Shown in pieces: positions 36,501 through 49,500 of a stretch of DNA of 64,000 nt. The notes under the pieces are model-generated. The model was not told the origin of the DNA. It was given only the letters and a program-made list of their open reading frames with translations, and did not search any database. Both the position numbers and the translations under genes were made by a program. This DNA is from Acorus gramineus (lineage: Eukaryota; Streptophyta; Magnoliopsida; Acorales; Acoraceae). The stretch's first letter is position 1. Every line of letters begins with the position of its first letter. The stretch spans positions 10,923,768-10,987,767 of the forward strand of contig CM060849.1 in the NCBI GenBank assembly GCA_030737835.1, read 5' to 3'.

Positions 36501-39500
36501 GGTTGTTCAGGTGTACTGTACTCCTACTGCTCCTGATTACTCTCTGCCTTGACAAAAGCTGAGACAATTTACAAGTACTGGAAGGCATGTACTCATAAAA
36601 ATGAAATTCTGGTTTGAGAATGCAAGATATTTTTTCTCTTGATGATTGAGTCTGAGTAGCAAGCAAGTAGTTGAAGTTAAATCTGCTATTTGCAAACTAG
36701 TTGTTTTCTTCTTTTGTGTGTTTTTTTCTTAATCATCTGGCCACCAATGCAACCTAAAATGATATAAGAAACTTTTTTTTTTGTATGTTTTGTGTTAACT
36801 GGACCTTCGATTTTTCTTTTCTTGTGGTTTTTTTTTTTTGATGAAAAACTGTTCCTTCAAATGTATCCTTGTACTGTGTTATCTGTACAGTGTAGTTATA
36901 TTGTTCCATTTGAGAATATGTTGTCTGTTTACTTGTCTTTCAGCGCTTTTATGATAGGTGATGGCAAGCTTTTGACAAATGCACACTGTGTTGAGCATGG
37001 CACACAGGTAAAATTATAGTGTTATCCGTGAAATATTGAAACTTTCAAACTTTCTCTATAATTCACCAAAACACTTTGAGTTTCATATAAAGAATGGTTT
37101 TATCTTATACTTTGCATGTGCACATGAAGTTTGTCAAGTTTTACACAGTATGTTAAAATGCGTGCAAGAACATGTTATGACATACTTTTGGAATGCAAGT
37201 TCCATTTATAAAGTTAATTGTCCTCAAGTTCTTTGAGTGCATATATTTGTGTTTTGAGAATGTTCATTATTTTCTCGATTTATCATTTTATCCAAGACTT
37301 GTAATGATTTCTTCAAGATTTAATGTGTAAATAAGTCTAGCCTAGCATAACTATACGGTGCCATTTGGATAGAGGTATAAACTATTCTAGGGTTTATGAC
37401 TATTTTAGGAATAGATAACTATGTCAGTAGAATAAGTGATTTTTTTGTTTGGTTGTGTTTTTAGTTATTCTCATTGAGAAACGTAATAAAATTTTTGTTG
37501 TTTGGTATGTCGTGGATAAAATGTGAATAAGATGTGGATAAGGATTCGTAAAAGGTGAAAAAATGATTTGAATTGTGGGCCCCCTGATTTATAAAATGTG
37601 ATAATAGTTGATTTGATAGTAGGACCCCTTTCTACCAGTGGAATGGTTTGGGTGGAATAATGCAATTCCAGTGGGAGCCTGGAATACAAATACCAGTTTA
37701 TTATCACCCATTCTGGCACAATTATACCATCTACTCCTTCCAAACAAACAACCTTTTTGGCTTATTCCTCCCTATTCCCTCCTATTCTCCCCTTATTCCT
37801 TTACCGAAACGCCCCCTAAAAGAATAACAGAGACTGCATCTCCATTATTATTGATGATGCTCAATTTATGCAAACTGGACTTTGAAAATGCTTGTAATAG
37901 CATAAGATTAAACTTCTCGTGGAGACTCCTGAAGGCATATGTTTTTTGAGCATGATGGGTGAGGTGGATTATAAATTGTTTGAGCACTGATATGTTCTCT
38001 ATGCTGGTCAATAGAAAGTTTCTTGGGTATTTCAAGATGCAGAAAGGGCTTCATCCGGATGATTCTATTTCACCTTTTCTCATCATGATAGTAACCAAGT
38101 TTTTGAGCATGATGTTACATATAGCTCCAAGAAATGGTTGGAATGAAGGATTGCAGATTACATGAGGTCCCTGATTACACATATCTAGTATGTGGATGAT
38201 ACTTTATTGTTTTGGTAGGGTCAAACAGAGAGTCTGAAGGCATTCAGGTTCACCCACAAATTCTTCAACATGGTGTCAGGTGTGCAAATCAACTACTGAA
38301 GGAGGGCAGTGTTTGGCATCAACATGGTGGACGGTGAAGTGGTGGTATGCACTCAAGTTTTGGGATGTTCTAGAGGGGATTTCCCAGTTAAATATTCGAG
38401 CCTACCTTTGAAGACTAACAATTTATAAAAAAAGGACTGGTAAACTTTGGTGGATATCTTTTAAAAAAAACACTATCTGGATCGAAGGGGAGGTATTGGG
38501 CCTCATCTTGGGATGTTTGGTCCTCTTTAAGGTCGTTTTAATGAGTCTTCCACTATTTTTCTTTTATATTGTCTAATTCCTGCATGCTTCTTGATGGAAC
38601 TGGAAAACAGTTGGAGATGGTTTTAATGAGTCTTCCGCTCTTTTTCTTTTATATTTTCTAATTTCTGCATGTTTCTTGATGGAACATTTGAATTAGTACT
38701 GCAAATCTTTTGCTAGAGTGGGGAAAGCTTGTATTGGAGGTTGACACAGTACTAAAAGAAGTAGGGAGGGGGGTTTTGTATTGTAATTGTATGTGTTCTG
38801 TATTGGGAGGAGGGTATTGGGCTTTGTACCTATCTAGTTTTGTTTACTTTTTCTCTCTCTCTGTTTTTTTTTAAAGGGGAGATTCCTCATTTCCCTGCTT
38901 TAGCAATATATTTTCATTATATGTGTGTACGCACACGCGCACACACTATATTGGGATAACATTTGGATTAGCACTGCAAATCTCTTGCGAGATTGGGGAA
39001 AACATATATTGGAGGTTGACACAGTACTAAAAGAAGTGGGGAGGGGGGGTTTGTATTGTAATTGTATTTCTTCTGTTTTGGGAGGAGGTTATTGGGCTCT
39101 GTACCCATCTAGTTTTGTTTAATCTCTCTTTTTTTTTGTGAAGGGGAGATTACTCATTTCCCCATTTTAGTAATAATTTTCATGATATGTGTATACACTC
39201 ACACACGCACACACGTGTGTGTGCGTGTTATTTCTTCTTTGCTATCATTCACAAATGCAAAATGCACTGCAGGTCAAAGTAAAGAGAAGAGGTGATGATA
39301 CTAAATTTGTGGCTAAGGTATGCTATGCTCTTTAGTATCATTGTGTGTGGCAGATTGTTTTTAAAATTGTAATGTTCTGATTAACATTTTCATGTGTGAT
39401 AATTTGTGCTGATTTTCAAGATCCATTTATTAGTAGTAGCTAATATATTCTTCTCAGGTTCAGTTTATGATTTATCTCATCAGACGCAATAGTGGAATAT

Positions 39501-42500
39501 CAGCATTGTGTCCTTGTTTGGTGACATATCCTCTATTCATCGTTCTCCCTTTGTCCGTACTCACCATTGTACTGTTTATCAATTTCCACATTGATTTACT
39601 TAACATTTCTTTTTTATGAAATGATGTCTTTTGTCATTTTCATTTCATTAATTTATTGTTCTTTTCCTTTTCTATGGGCAATAATTACTTGTATGCCAAT
39701 GATTTAGCCATTTAGGTACTTTTTTGGGTATTATTGTGGCTAGGTTGATAAAAGGTTTAAAAGTATTGGTTTCATGTAGTATATGCATGTTGACCCAATG
39801 GTAGAATCTGTGTTAGAATACAGCCTTGACTCCTATTTTTAATTTTTATTAGGTAAGTTGTAGGACTTGAATCCAAATAGTTGTAAATTTTATTGTCAAC
39901 CATTGAGCTATGGATTCAATCCCTTGACTCTTATTATTATGAATAGAAATATAATCCCCCCCCCTGCTTTTGCTTTTGTTATATCACATGATGTGCTATT
40001 TTAGTCATGTTTTATATCTCACATGTTGCATGGTCCTTTTTTTTCTTCCTTATGACTATTTTGTACAATTCTTAGTTTATCTTTGTATTGACCGAGTACT
40101 GGTAATAGTGATCCGCAAAAAATAAATCAAGAGCTTTGTCAGTAATAAGATGCTTTTCATTTCCTAGTTTTTTTCATCTTATTGAAGTGGCTTTCTTGTT
40201 GGTATTATATGCAGGTTTTAGCTAGAGGCATTGAGTGTGACATTGCGTTGCTCTCAGTAGAGAATGATGAATTTTGGAGAGGAGCAGAGCCACTCCGTTT
40301 TGGCCATCTACCATCCCTTCAGGTTGCCACTCTTCTTGGAAGTGATCTTAAGATCCTTGCATTGGAAAATAATCTGAAATTGCAAAAAAGTGTTGCTGTT
40401 ATGAAGTTTATGATGAACCTACTATTCTCAGTGTTGTCTGTTTGCGTTATTCACAATAACAAAATTCTCAGTGAACGATGAGTTTCCACCCTGTGAATGA
40501 GGAAGAAAGGTAGTACTAATACAAGCTCAAAGGGAAAGACTGAAATTTATTAAAATTGTAAAATGTATTCAAAATTTTGAATTAACTGATGAAACAAGAA
40601 AGTTCTAATAACTATATCTCTATGTTAGTTTTGGGTATGCTAGACTTCAGTTTATGACATAATGGTGATATCATTAACCTTATCAATTTAACTAGAAATT
40701 GTGAACTTGAATACTGTTACTCTTTCAAGTACTTAATTAGATTAAAATGCTGAAAAAATCTCTAATTATGTCTGGTAGCATTGATCTTTCATGTTTCACA
40801 AGACAAACTCTGACCACTAATTTGTGCCTGACAGTCTTTCCCTCGGTGATAACTAAATGATGTTTCTCCCTGATGTTTTACTCCTCCCCTTCTCCTCTAC
40901 ATGTTTATCTGGCTTTCATTCACTGGAGTGGTTATCATTTCACCCATCTTGGAATTGCATAAAACAAATATGAATATGGCAATTGAGTGTTTTCTCTAAA
41001 TCTGTCATTATTCTTCTAATACACTGTGGATAGCCTTTTTTATTTATTTTTTAATGCAGGCATATCTTTGCATTTCATTGATTGCCATATGAATATTTTT
41101 TAATATCTTTTTATTTTATAACTATTTCATCAACTTGAATTTTTTTGTTCATATTTGCGTCATATACTTAAACACTAATATAAATGAAACTTTTTGGAAC
41201 CATGCATCTTTTGACTCACCATATGCATAAACCTGTAATATTATATCTGGAAGCAGAGAGCTATTTTGTGTATCCCATGTAAAGTTCTCATTTGTCTTGA
41301 CTCTGTTTCAGATTATCATGTAATACATGTTACTTCTTTGTTTCATGTTTGAGCTTTAGTTTTGCCACTTGTTAATCTGCAGGATGCCGTAACTGTTGTA
41401 GGGTATCCTCTTGGTGGAGATACTATATCAGTGACAAAGGGTGTGGTGTCCCGAATAGAGGTGTGAACTTTTTTTTTAATAGCCAATCTCCTTCGAGTTA
41501 TTTGTTGGTACACTGTTAGAGTTTTGTCAAATATTACAGTGAGCATACAGTGAACTTCTCATTTGGACCGTTTCAGGTTACTTCATATGCCCATGGTACA
41601 TCTGATTTGCTTGGCATTCAAATTGATGCAGCAATAAATCCTGGTAAGAAATATAATATTGAAGTACGAGAATATATTTCTTAGTCTGTACGCATGAAAG
41701 ACATTATACATGATGTTCTTATCATTAGGAAATAGCGGTGGTCCTGCCTTCAATGAACATGGAGAGTGCATTGGAGTGGCGTTTCAGGTATGCTACCATT
41801 TCCTATATAAAATAATGATGGCTTTCTACTGGCTAATAAATTACTTTGAATTGCTAACTTTACTTGCATGTCAGAGAAGTTATTGAGTATATCATATAGG
41901 CTGCTAATTACTAACTTTACTTTCATGTCATAGATGTTTTACTGAGGAAATGATCGGTCCTTTGTGCAGCCGCACCGCAGCCCTCACCGCTTTTCTTTTT
42001 CAAAATAATATACACTCGCTTATTGAAAACATTCTGCTATAAAAAATGAAGAATATACTTTGATAATAAATTAGCATATCTTTCCTCTGAAAAAATGAAA
42101 TTTTTTTAAATTCTCACACACTAGGCAGTGGAGTTATACTGTACTCACACCATACACTCCAATAGCGAAGAGTATAAGTGGCTAGGGGGCCGCTTTTGGG
42201 CTGTAGAGGGGACTACAAAATAGGCTAAGTGTATCAACACCCTTTAGTGAGTATATCATATGGGCTGCTTGTATCATTTTGTTTTTGTTGAAATGAGAAT
42301 TTTAATGCTGCCTCCAAATTGCTGGGGGAAGTTAATGTTGAGTACCAGTGGGCAATTTCTTTTCAAATATTGTACTTTTGTTATTTAGGATACAATAATT
42401 GAATAGAGCAATGGCTTAGGTTTGAATTGGGGATTTTTTTGGGAAAATCGATTCATTGAACTTTGAACTACCATTCAGAGCCCATGAATGCGACTTACTG

Positions 42501-45500
42501 CTGATCATATTAGAATTTGACTGATAAATCACGGGGCCCAACCATTTCCTGCATTGTACATTGAATGGAAGCGGTTGGCTTGGCCTCTAATAATCGTAAA
42601 TATTTTATCAAACTTTGGCAAGTGTCTCAGATTCAGTTTTATCATGCAAGAAATTTGGGGCATGTTTTCAGTTTCAGTTTTATAATACGTGCATGAGGTA
42701 GGTTACTGACTGGCTACTCGTTTTCTCTTTACATTATACCGTATTTTTTTACTATAAGTAATTTCTTATGCAATTTAGTAATGTCACTGCTTGAACTTGC
42801 AACTGAACCTGGAATCAGTGGATGACACTTTTTTGTTTGTGCTTAAGTAGTTTTAGAAATATATTTGCTTATAAGGGGAACTTCTGTTTCTGCGCAGCCC
42901 CCTGATTTTTTTAACCTATTTTTGTTATCTACAGTATATATGATAAGATCACTTTGCAATTTACTCCTATAATAAGGAGCACATGGAACATTAAACTGCC
43001 ATAATCCATAAAAAAAACTTTCACTAATTTAAACTAGACTATTGAACTTCTTGTCCTGTAAAATAGCAACTAGCAAGACACAAGATTTTCTCAACAAGTT
43101 CAATTTTTTTCTTTTTTTTTTGCTTGGTTATGGGTTCAATGTTGTGCGTTAGTATTGACTTTTGTGCATGATGTGAAAGTTAGTCAGGGTGTATGTGATG
43201 CAAGACGGGATGTGATGAGGGTATGTGATGATGATAAGGGTTAGGGTTAGGGTTCATGTGATTTGAGAGGGAAAAGAAAAACTGAAAAAGAAGAAAGAAA
43301 TTAGGGTTTTACACCCTACGGCTTCACACCCAAGAAAGTTAGGGTTTTACACCCTCACAAAAATCCCATCACAGGATATCTCAAAAAGAAACTTTTCATT
43401 CATTCTAAATCTATTTCTCTCCATAGAGATTACAATTTTATTTAATGAGAAAGTAATTTAATTTAGGTCATTGATCATCCTAAAGATCTATGTTCTAGAT
43501 TGAATCCTACAATCACTTAAATTAAATAACAAACAAATCAAATGATTTAATCTAGGCTGTGTATCATCCTAAAAATCAATGGTCTAGATAAAATCCTACA
43601 ATTGACTTGTTTAAATAAAAAAAACCTAACTAATCTTTATCCACGTAGGAATAAGATTAGATATTCCATCTCCAAGCTTAGCTTAGATGTAGCTCGCTTC
43701 TTTTTGGGTGTGAAGCTATGAAGCACGGTCACGGACACGGGACACGAAGACACCGACACGGCGACACGGCAATTTTTGAAAAAATAGGATATGAGTGTGG
43801 CTAGAACACGGCAATAAATAAATTTATATCACTATTTTATATAAACAGACACATTGCATATAAATCACTATTTATAAACAATTGTATAAACTAATAAATC
43901 ACATTTTTTATAAATAATTGTTTTACACTAATGAAGCACTATTTTTATAAATAACTGTTTTAAATTATAAATCACGGTTTTAAACTAATAAATCATTGTT
44001 TTTTTTACCTTCACAAAGAGATTTTGTTTAAATGGGTTGTTCTAGGCTGTTTTTATATGTTGAATACTTGTGGGTTATGCTTGGGCTTCATTTTTTCTGT
44101 TTTTTTTTCTTTACTTTTGGGCTAAAACTGGTTGGGCTGTGTCCTAGGCATGTCCCAGCCGTGTCTAGACAAAAATGCAGGCAGACATGGCTGGAGGCGT
44201 GTCCGACATGTGTCCATGCCGTGTCCGACATGTGTCCATGTCCGACACATGCCCGACACGGGTACGGGGCCTCCGGGGAAGTGTCTGTGCTTTGTAGGTG
44301 TGAAGCGGTGTATTGCAACATTGATTTGATGTCCCCATCAGTATGGCTTCGTGTGTTCATGTAATACTTATTGTAGATCAGAGGGCAGTTTGTATTGCAA
44401 CAGTTAGTAATTTTCAGACTGATTGATGAATTCTATTCTGCTCCACCTCTATGTGATTTCACCATAGAATTAGTTGCCATTTTGATATCTAAATATACAT
44501 GTTATATTTAATTATGTTTCTTATGAGATGCTTCATTTAGGTATACAGATCTGATGATGCTGAGAATATAGGATATGTAATTCCGACCACTGTTGTGTCT
44601 CATTTTTTGGATGACTTTGAAAGAAATGGAAAATATACAGGTATCATTTTTTATATCCAGTGATTATTTCAAACACATGAAATATTCCGTAATTTCATTA
44701 TCTGAGATTTGATGCCCAACACTTCAAATGTGTCTTTCACAAGTGTTGGATACTTCATCAGTTATATAAATTTACACATGTTGGTCGATCTCATTTTCTT
44801 CTCATGTGCATGCATGCACAGGCTTCCCTGTTTCACTTCTATTAGTCATTGGGCTTTCACTGTTTTGAGATAAACTGCACAATAATTTGAAGCTGAGAAA
44901 TTTTACACTGATTGAACTTTGAACACTTAATTTCTGTTAAAATTATATCAGTTGAGATTGTTTTTCTGGAATTGAATTGTATTCTATTATTTTTTACTAT
45001 GTAAAATTCAGGATTTCCTTGCCTTGGAGTCTTACTACAAAAGTTAGAGAATCCGGCTTTACGTGCATGTTTAAAGGTTCCAAATAATGAGGTATGATTC
45101 TTCATTTTGCCCTCTCATAGTTTAGCAAATGTTGATCTTATTGAATTGGAGGCATCGATCTATTCTTTCTGTACAAACATTTCTTTGCGTTTCATGTAAT
45201 TTTAACGAAAGAACCAATCAAATATGTAAGGCCAGCTATCCAGGCGAGGTTTTCATAAGAATCAATTGTTCATTGTTTTGACATTGGAATGTATCTCCTG
45301 AGGAGCAGAGATTCGAAGAAAAGGATCTTGTCAATGGATAACTACATTTGACTTTCCATTTGACCTTTCCTGGTCTGTATTGGAAAATACATGAGGTCCT
45401 AATATTGAACAAATTCTTAGATGGCCTTCTCACTCTTCATAAAGCTTTAAATTGGTCTCTATTTTTGCTGGAAACATATTATATTCACATCGTCACACAA

Positions 45501-46493
45501 AAGGAATGACCCTGAGCGAAAACAACAATAGGGTTCAGAGATTAGTGTAATAAGAGACGACTCTATCTAGAGGAGCTGGAATTTATTGAACTAGGGAGAT
45601 GGCTGTGGTTACTGTGGGGTGATGCTTTATTATTCAGGAGTAGTTTCTGATTTGCTTCATTTATGGGCCGGTACCATTTCTGGGACGGATCATTTTTCTT
45701 GTTTTTCTCTGTGTTTTCCCTTATGTATTTTCCTTTTGGGCTTTCTCCTTTATTAATATAATGAGGGCGTCGGCCTATCGTTTACTTCAAAAAATAAAAT
45801 AAAAAACTTCCTAGAACATCGAAATCCCCAAACATATAGGACTCATTTATCTAGGCTTTGAGCATCATGGGGTCTTCCCATTAAAGTTGCTTCATAATTT
45901 CATATCAGATAGAGGGACGAAGTGCACTACCAACAAGATATATGGTGCAGATAGGTTCCCCTTTAAAACTAGAGGCTTCCATGTGTCTGGTGGGTTGCAT
46001 AATCCACCCGCAGGAACCCTGTGTTTGTCACAATGTGGAACTCACAAATGACCTCCTAACAGAGGATGGCCTTGAGGTGCCTGTATTGTCGTAATGTAGA
46101 ACCCACAAACCACCTCCTAATCATATGTCCTTGGATCTTGTTCACTTTATGTTGCTATCTGGAAGGAAAGAAACAACATGATCTTCAATGACATATCAAA
46201 ATATCGACAAGGGATAGTAAACCAAATATTCAAGCTCATGAACACACTAAACCAAATATTCATGCTCATGAACACAGTGTGTTCTTGGGGATTTTCAGAA
46301 GCTTGGCAATTTTCTTCTTTGCCATGACTTTGTTATGTTGGGTTCATCCCCATATACCTAAGATACATGAATGTCAATTTTACATTTTTTTCCAGAGGTT
46401 CAATTTTATGCCCTTCTCCTGTTTGAGCTCAATAAAACTTTTAATAACCTTTAGATAGTGAACTCCCACCTTTCCTTAGAATGGTTAGTTCTC

Positions 46494-46538
<45 letters not shown>

Positions 46539-49500
46539 CTTAACTTTATCTAATACAAAATCATGCAAGCTCAATTTCTATACATGAAATTGGTTTGAAG
46601 TATAACTAGCAAAGTTGGTGATTCTACGAACCTTTGACGATCAAATTCTGTACTTTGTTTGCTTTTGACTTCTATGTGCTTTTGTACATTGCAGGGTGTG
46701 CTCGTGCGGACGGTTGAACCAACTGCTCCTGCCAGTGATGTTTTAAAAGAGGTGCATGGTCGAAATAAATATTTAAGCTATTTCAGAATTTATCAACTTC
46801 TGTGAGAATTTAGTATTGGCATCATATATTGTAACTTGGTTTTGTCTCTTAATGCGAGGATAGTGCTACACATTTACCATTTACCATTTATATTTGATGA
46901 TCAAAATAATGCAATATCATATGGAATTCAATTTCTAGTGTCAAATTTGTGTTTTATTAAGCAATAATGATAAGTATGTTGGTGGAGGTTGAACATAAAA
47001 TACTACAGGAACAATGGGAGAAGGAAATGAGAACCTAACAAATGTATGGCATGGACACTCTACAGGTGGCACATTTTTTTCTCGGGTTAATGGAGGGGAA
47101 ACTACAATGAAGAAGTCAAACTACAATGAAGAAGTCTTAATATATTTTTATAGTTGTTTTATGACAGTTGATTTAGTAATCAGATAATAATTGATTCTTC
47201 CAATTCAAGAAATAGTTATTTTCTTGGGTTCCAAAAACTTTGACTCGTTCAAACTTCTGAAGTGTGATTAATTGTTTATTGGACTCTCTTTCAAAACTTA
47301 CCCGAGTGGGCCGCCTAACCATGTTACAAAGGGTGCACATTACACTTTTTTTTTTTTGGGAGGAAAATGATAGGAGCAGTCTTATTAATAAAGAAGCACC
47401 CGCACCCAAACAAAAAGAAGAGGATCGATCTCCAAACAAAATAAAGATAAAAATAAGACATCTGTCTTATAATTAAATATCTCCGCAGAGAGATCCTCAA
47501 TTCCTTACACCCCACACCAAGAGTTTCCCATAATATTATCCACTCCTAATATATGTTGGCCCAACTTCTAAGGAAAGAAGTGATCACCACCCAAGTGTTC
47601 TCAATGCAGCATATGGATCGCGTAACGATTCTTTACACTCTCATTTATGGTACAGATTTCCAGTTCTTTTCTACCATTACACGAGATCAAATGTTGATAT
47701 ATTTTGTTCTACCATTTATGTTTAATGTGTAACCATTTTACATTTGAAATTCATTTCACTCACGAAGGTGCTAATGCCTTTTTTCCCCTTGATATACTAT
47801 TTATTAAGGCATCTCCTGGAATTTATTTTTGGGGGGCTGATTCTGTCGGAATCATTTGAAAAGATGGTTTCAATTCATTTGCTTGGCCATAATTGTGCGA
47901 AAATCAATCTTCCCAAAATCCAATTCTTGCAACATGCAATTCAAAACAGATTATGGAATAGCATGAAGCCAAGAGAAGCTATCTTATTCCTAAAAAGGCA
48001 GAATCTATCTAAATCATCTCCAAATACTTACAGTAGTCACGAGCTCAAATCTATATGATTGGATAATTCAAAACTACCTGTAGGGTTCAGAACTTTGAAT
48101 GTCATGGAGACCCCCACGTGCATAAGCCTACAAGCACACACCATTTCGTATTTTTTTGATACAAGAATAGGTAAATCTTCTTTTTCCTGCTTGGTTAACA
48201 CTGAAGCCATCAAATTCATTACCCGCTGAATTCTATGCCAGTAGGATTTTTATCTGATTTGTATTTCATAAAATATGGAGCCATTATATGATGATGAACT
48301 GTTTTATGGTAACGTTAAAATATTAACACTTGTAGGCTATGTGCTTTTCCAGGGGGATGTGATTGTAAGCTTCGATGGCGTTCATGTAGGGTGTGAGGGG
48401 ACTGTTCCTTTCCGTTCCACAGAGCGTATAGCATTCCGTTACCTAATAAGTCAAAAGTAAGGGCCACTTCCATTTCAATAAGTTTACGGTGATGTATCAG
48501 ATGCTAACTTTCTTCTGATGTATCCATGCTATTATCAGCTCATTTTGTGTTCCTTTTATTTACTAGAAAATAAAAATCGAAAGCCTCTGTTTTGGACCTC
48601 TATCAAATACTTTCTTTGGGAAGAATTGAGTACTTTTTTCCATGTGTTAGGTTGTCATTGAATGTTGTGATCTGCCCTTCTTTTGTATCATGAAAAAAGA
48701 CCTTTTGTATGGAATGGAAATGTATTATGTATTTTGTTCCATTCCATGTGTGGGTTATCTTCAACAATCACATGATTGATCAAAATGAGTTTTGGCATGT
48801 TTGAATGTAGAATTTGACAAAAAAATCTTTACGGCATTATCAGGTTTGCAGGTGATATGACAGAACTTGGAATAATTCGAGAAGGTTCTTACATGAAAGT
48901 TCAAACGGCTCTTCAACCACGTGTTCATCTGGTATGCATTTAAATTTTCACTGTTTAATTATCTTACAACATTTTGGAGATTTTTCTTCCAAATTTTGTT
49001 CATTATTTTTCTTTTTCTTGATAATGATTCTGGGAAGGTTTTTATCTAAAGGTGCCATACCACATTGAAGGAGGTCAACCTTCATATTTAATTATTGCGG
49101 GTCTTGTGTTCACTCCCCTTTCAGAACCTTTAATAGAGTGAGTCTTCTTTAATCATTTTGACTGGCACTTGTGAATCCAGATTTAATTGTTTGTCGAGTC
49201 AAGGACATTGCTTAGATTAATATTCAATATCATTTCATGTTATAACTCACCATAAGCAGCTAACTTTCTTGTTTTGTTTTTTAGTGAAGAATGTGAAGAC
49301 TCAATGGGGGTATGTATTTATATGATGCAATATGTTTAAAAAATTTGTATAAGGCCATAAGCTTAGGACTTTTACTGGACTAAAGATTCTTTTGGTTTTC
49401 ATCAGCTTAAATTACTTGCCAAGGCGCGTTATTCTTTGGCAAAGTTTAAAGGAGAAGAGATCGTTATCTTGTCACAGGTCAGATCATTATTTTTCCGAAT

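Noticed and set aside
43237-43252. TTAGGG-like telomere repeats
   Set aside because: Only two to three units and of a type not usual for plant telomeres (TTTAGGG); too short to be an interstitial telomere.
43321-43716. A separate transposon bounded by inverted 'gcttcacaccc' copies
   Set aside because: The right copy overlaps the target duplication of the neighbouring MITE, and an 11-bp match alone is too weak to define ends.
44032-44364. 110-codon ORF with repeated Cys/His pattern
   Set aside because: It lies inside the Mutator-type MITE arm; the pattern comes from CCGTGTC repeats, not a zinc finger.
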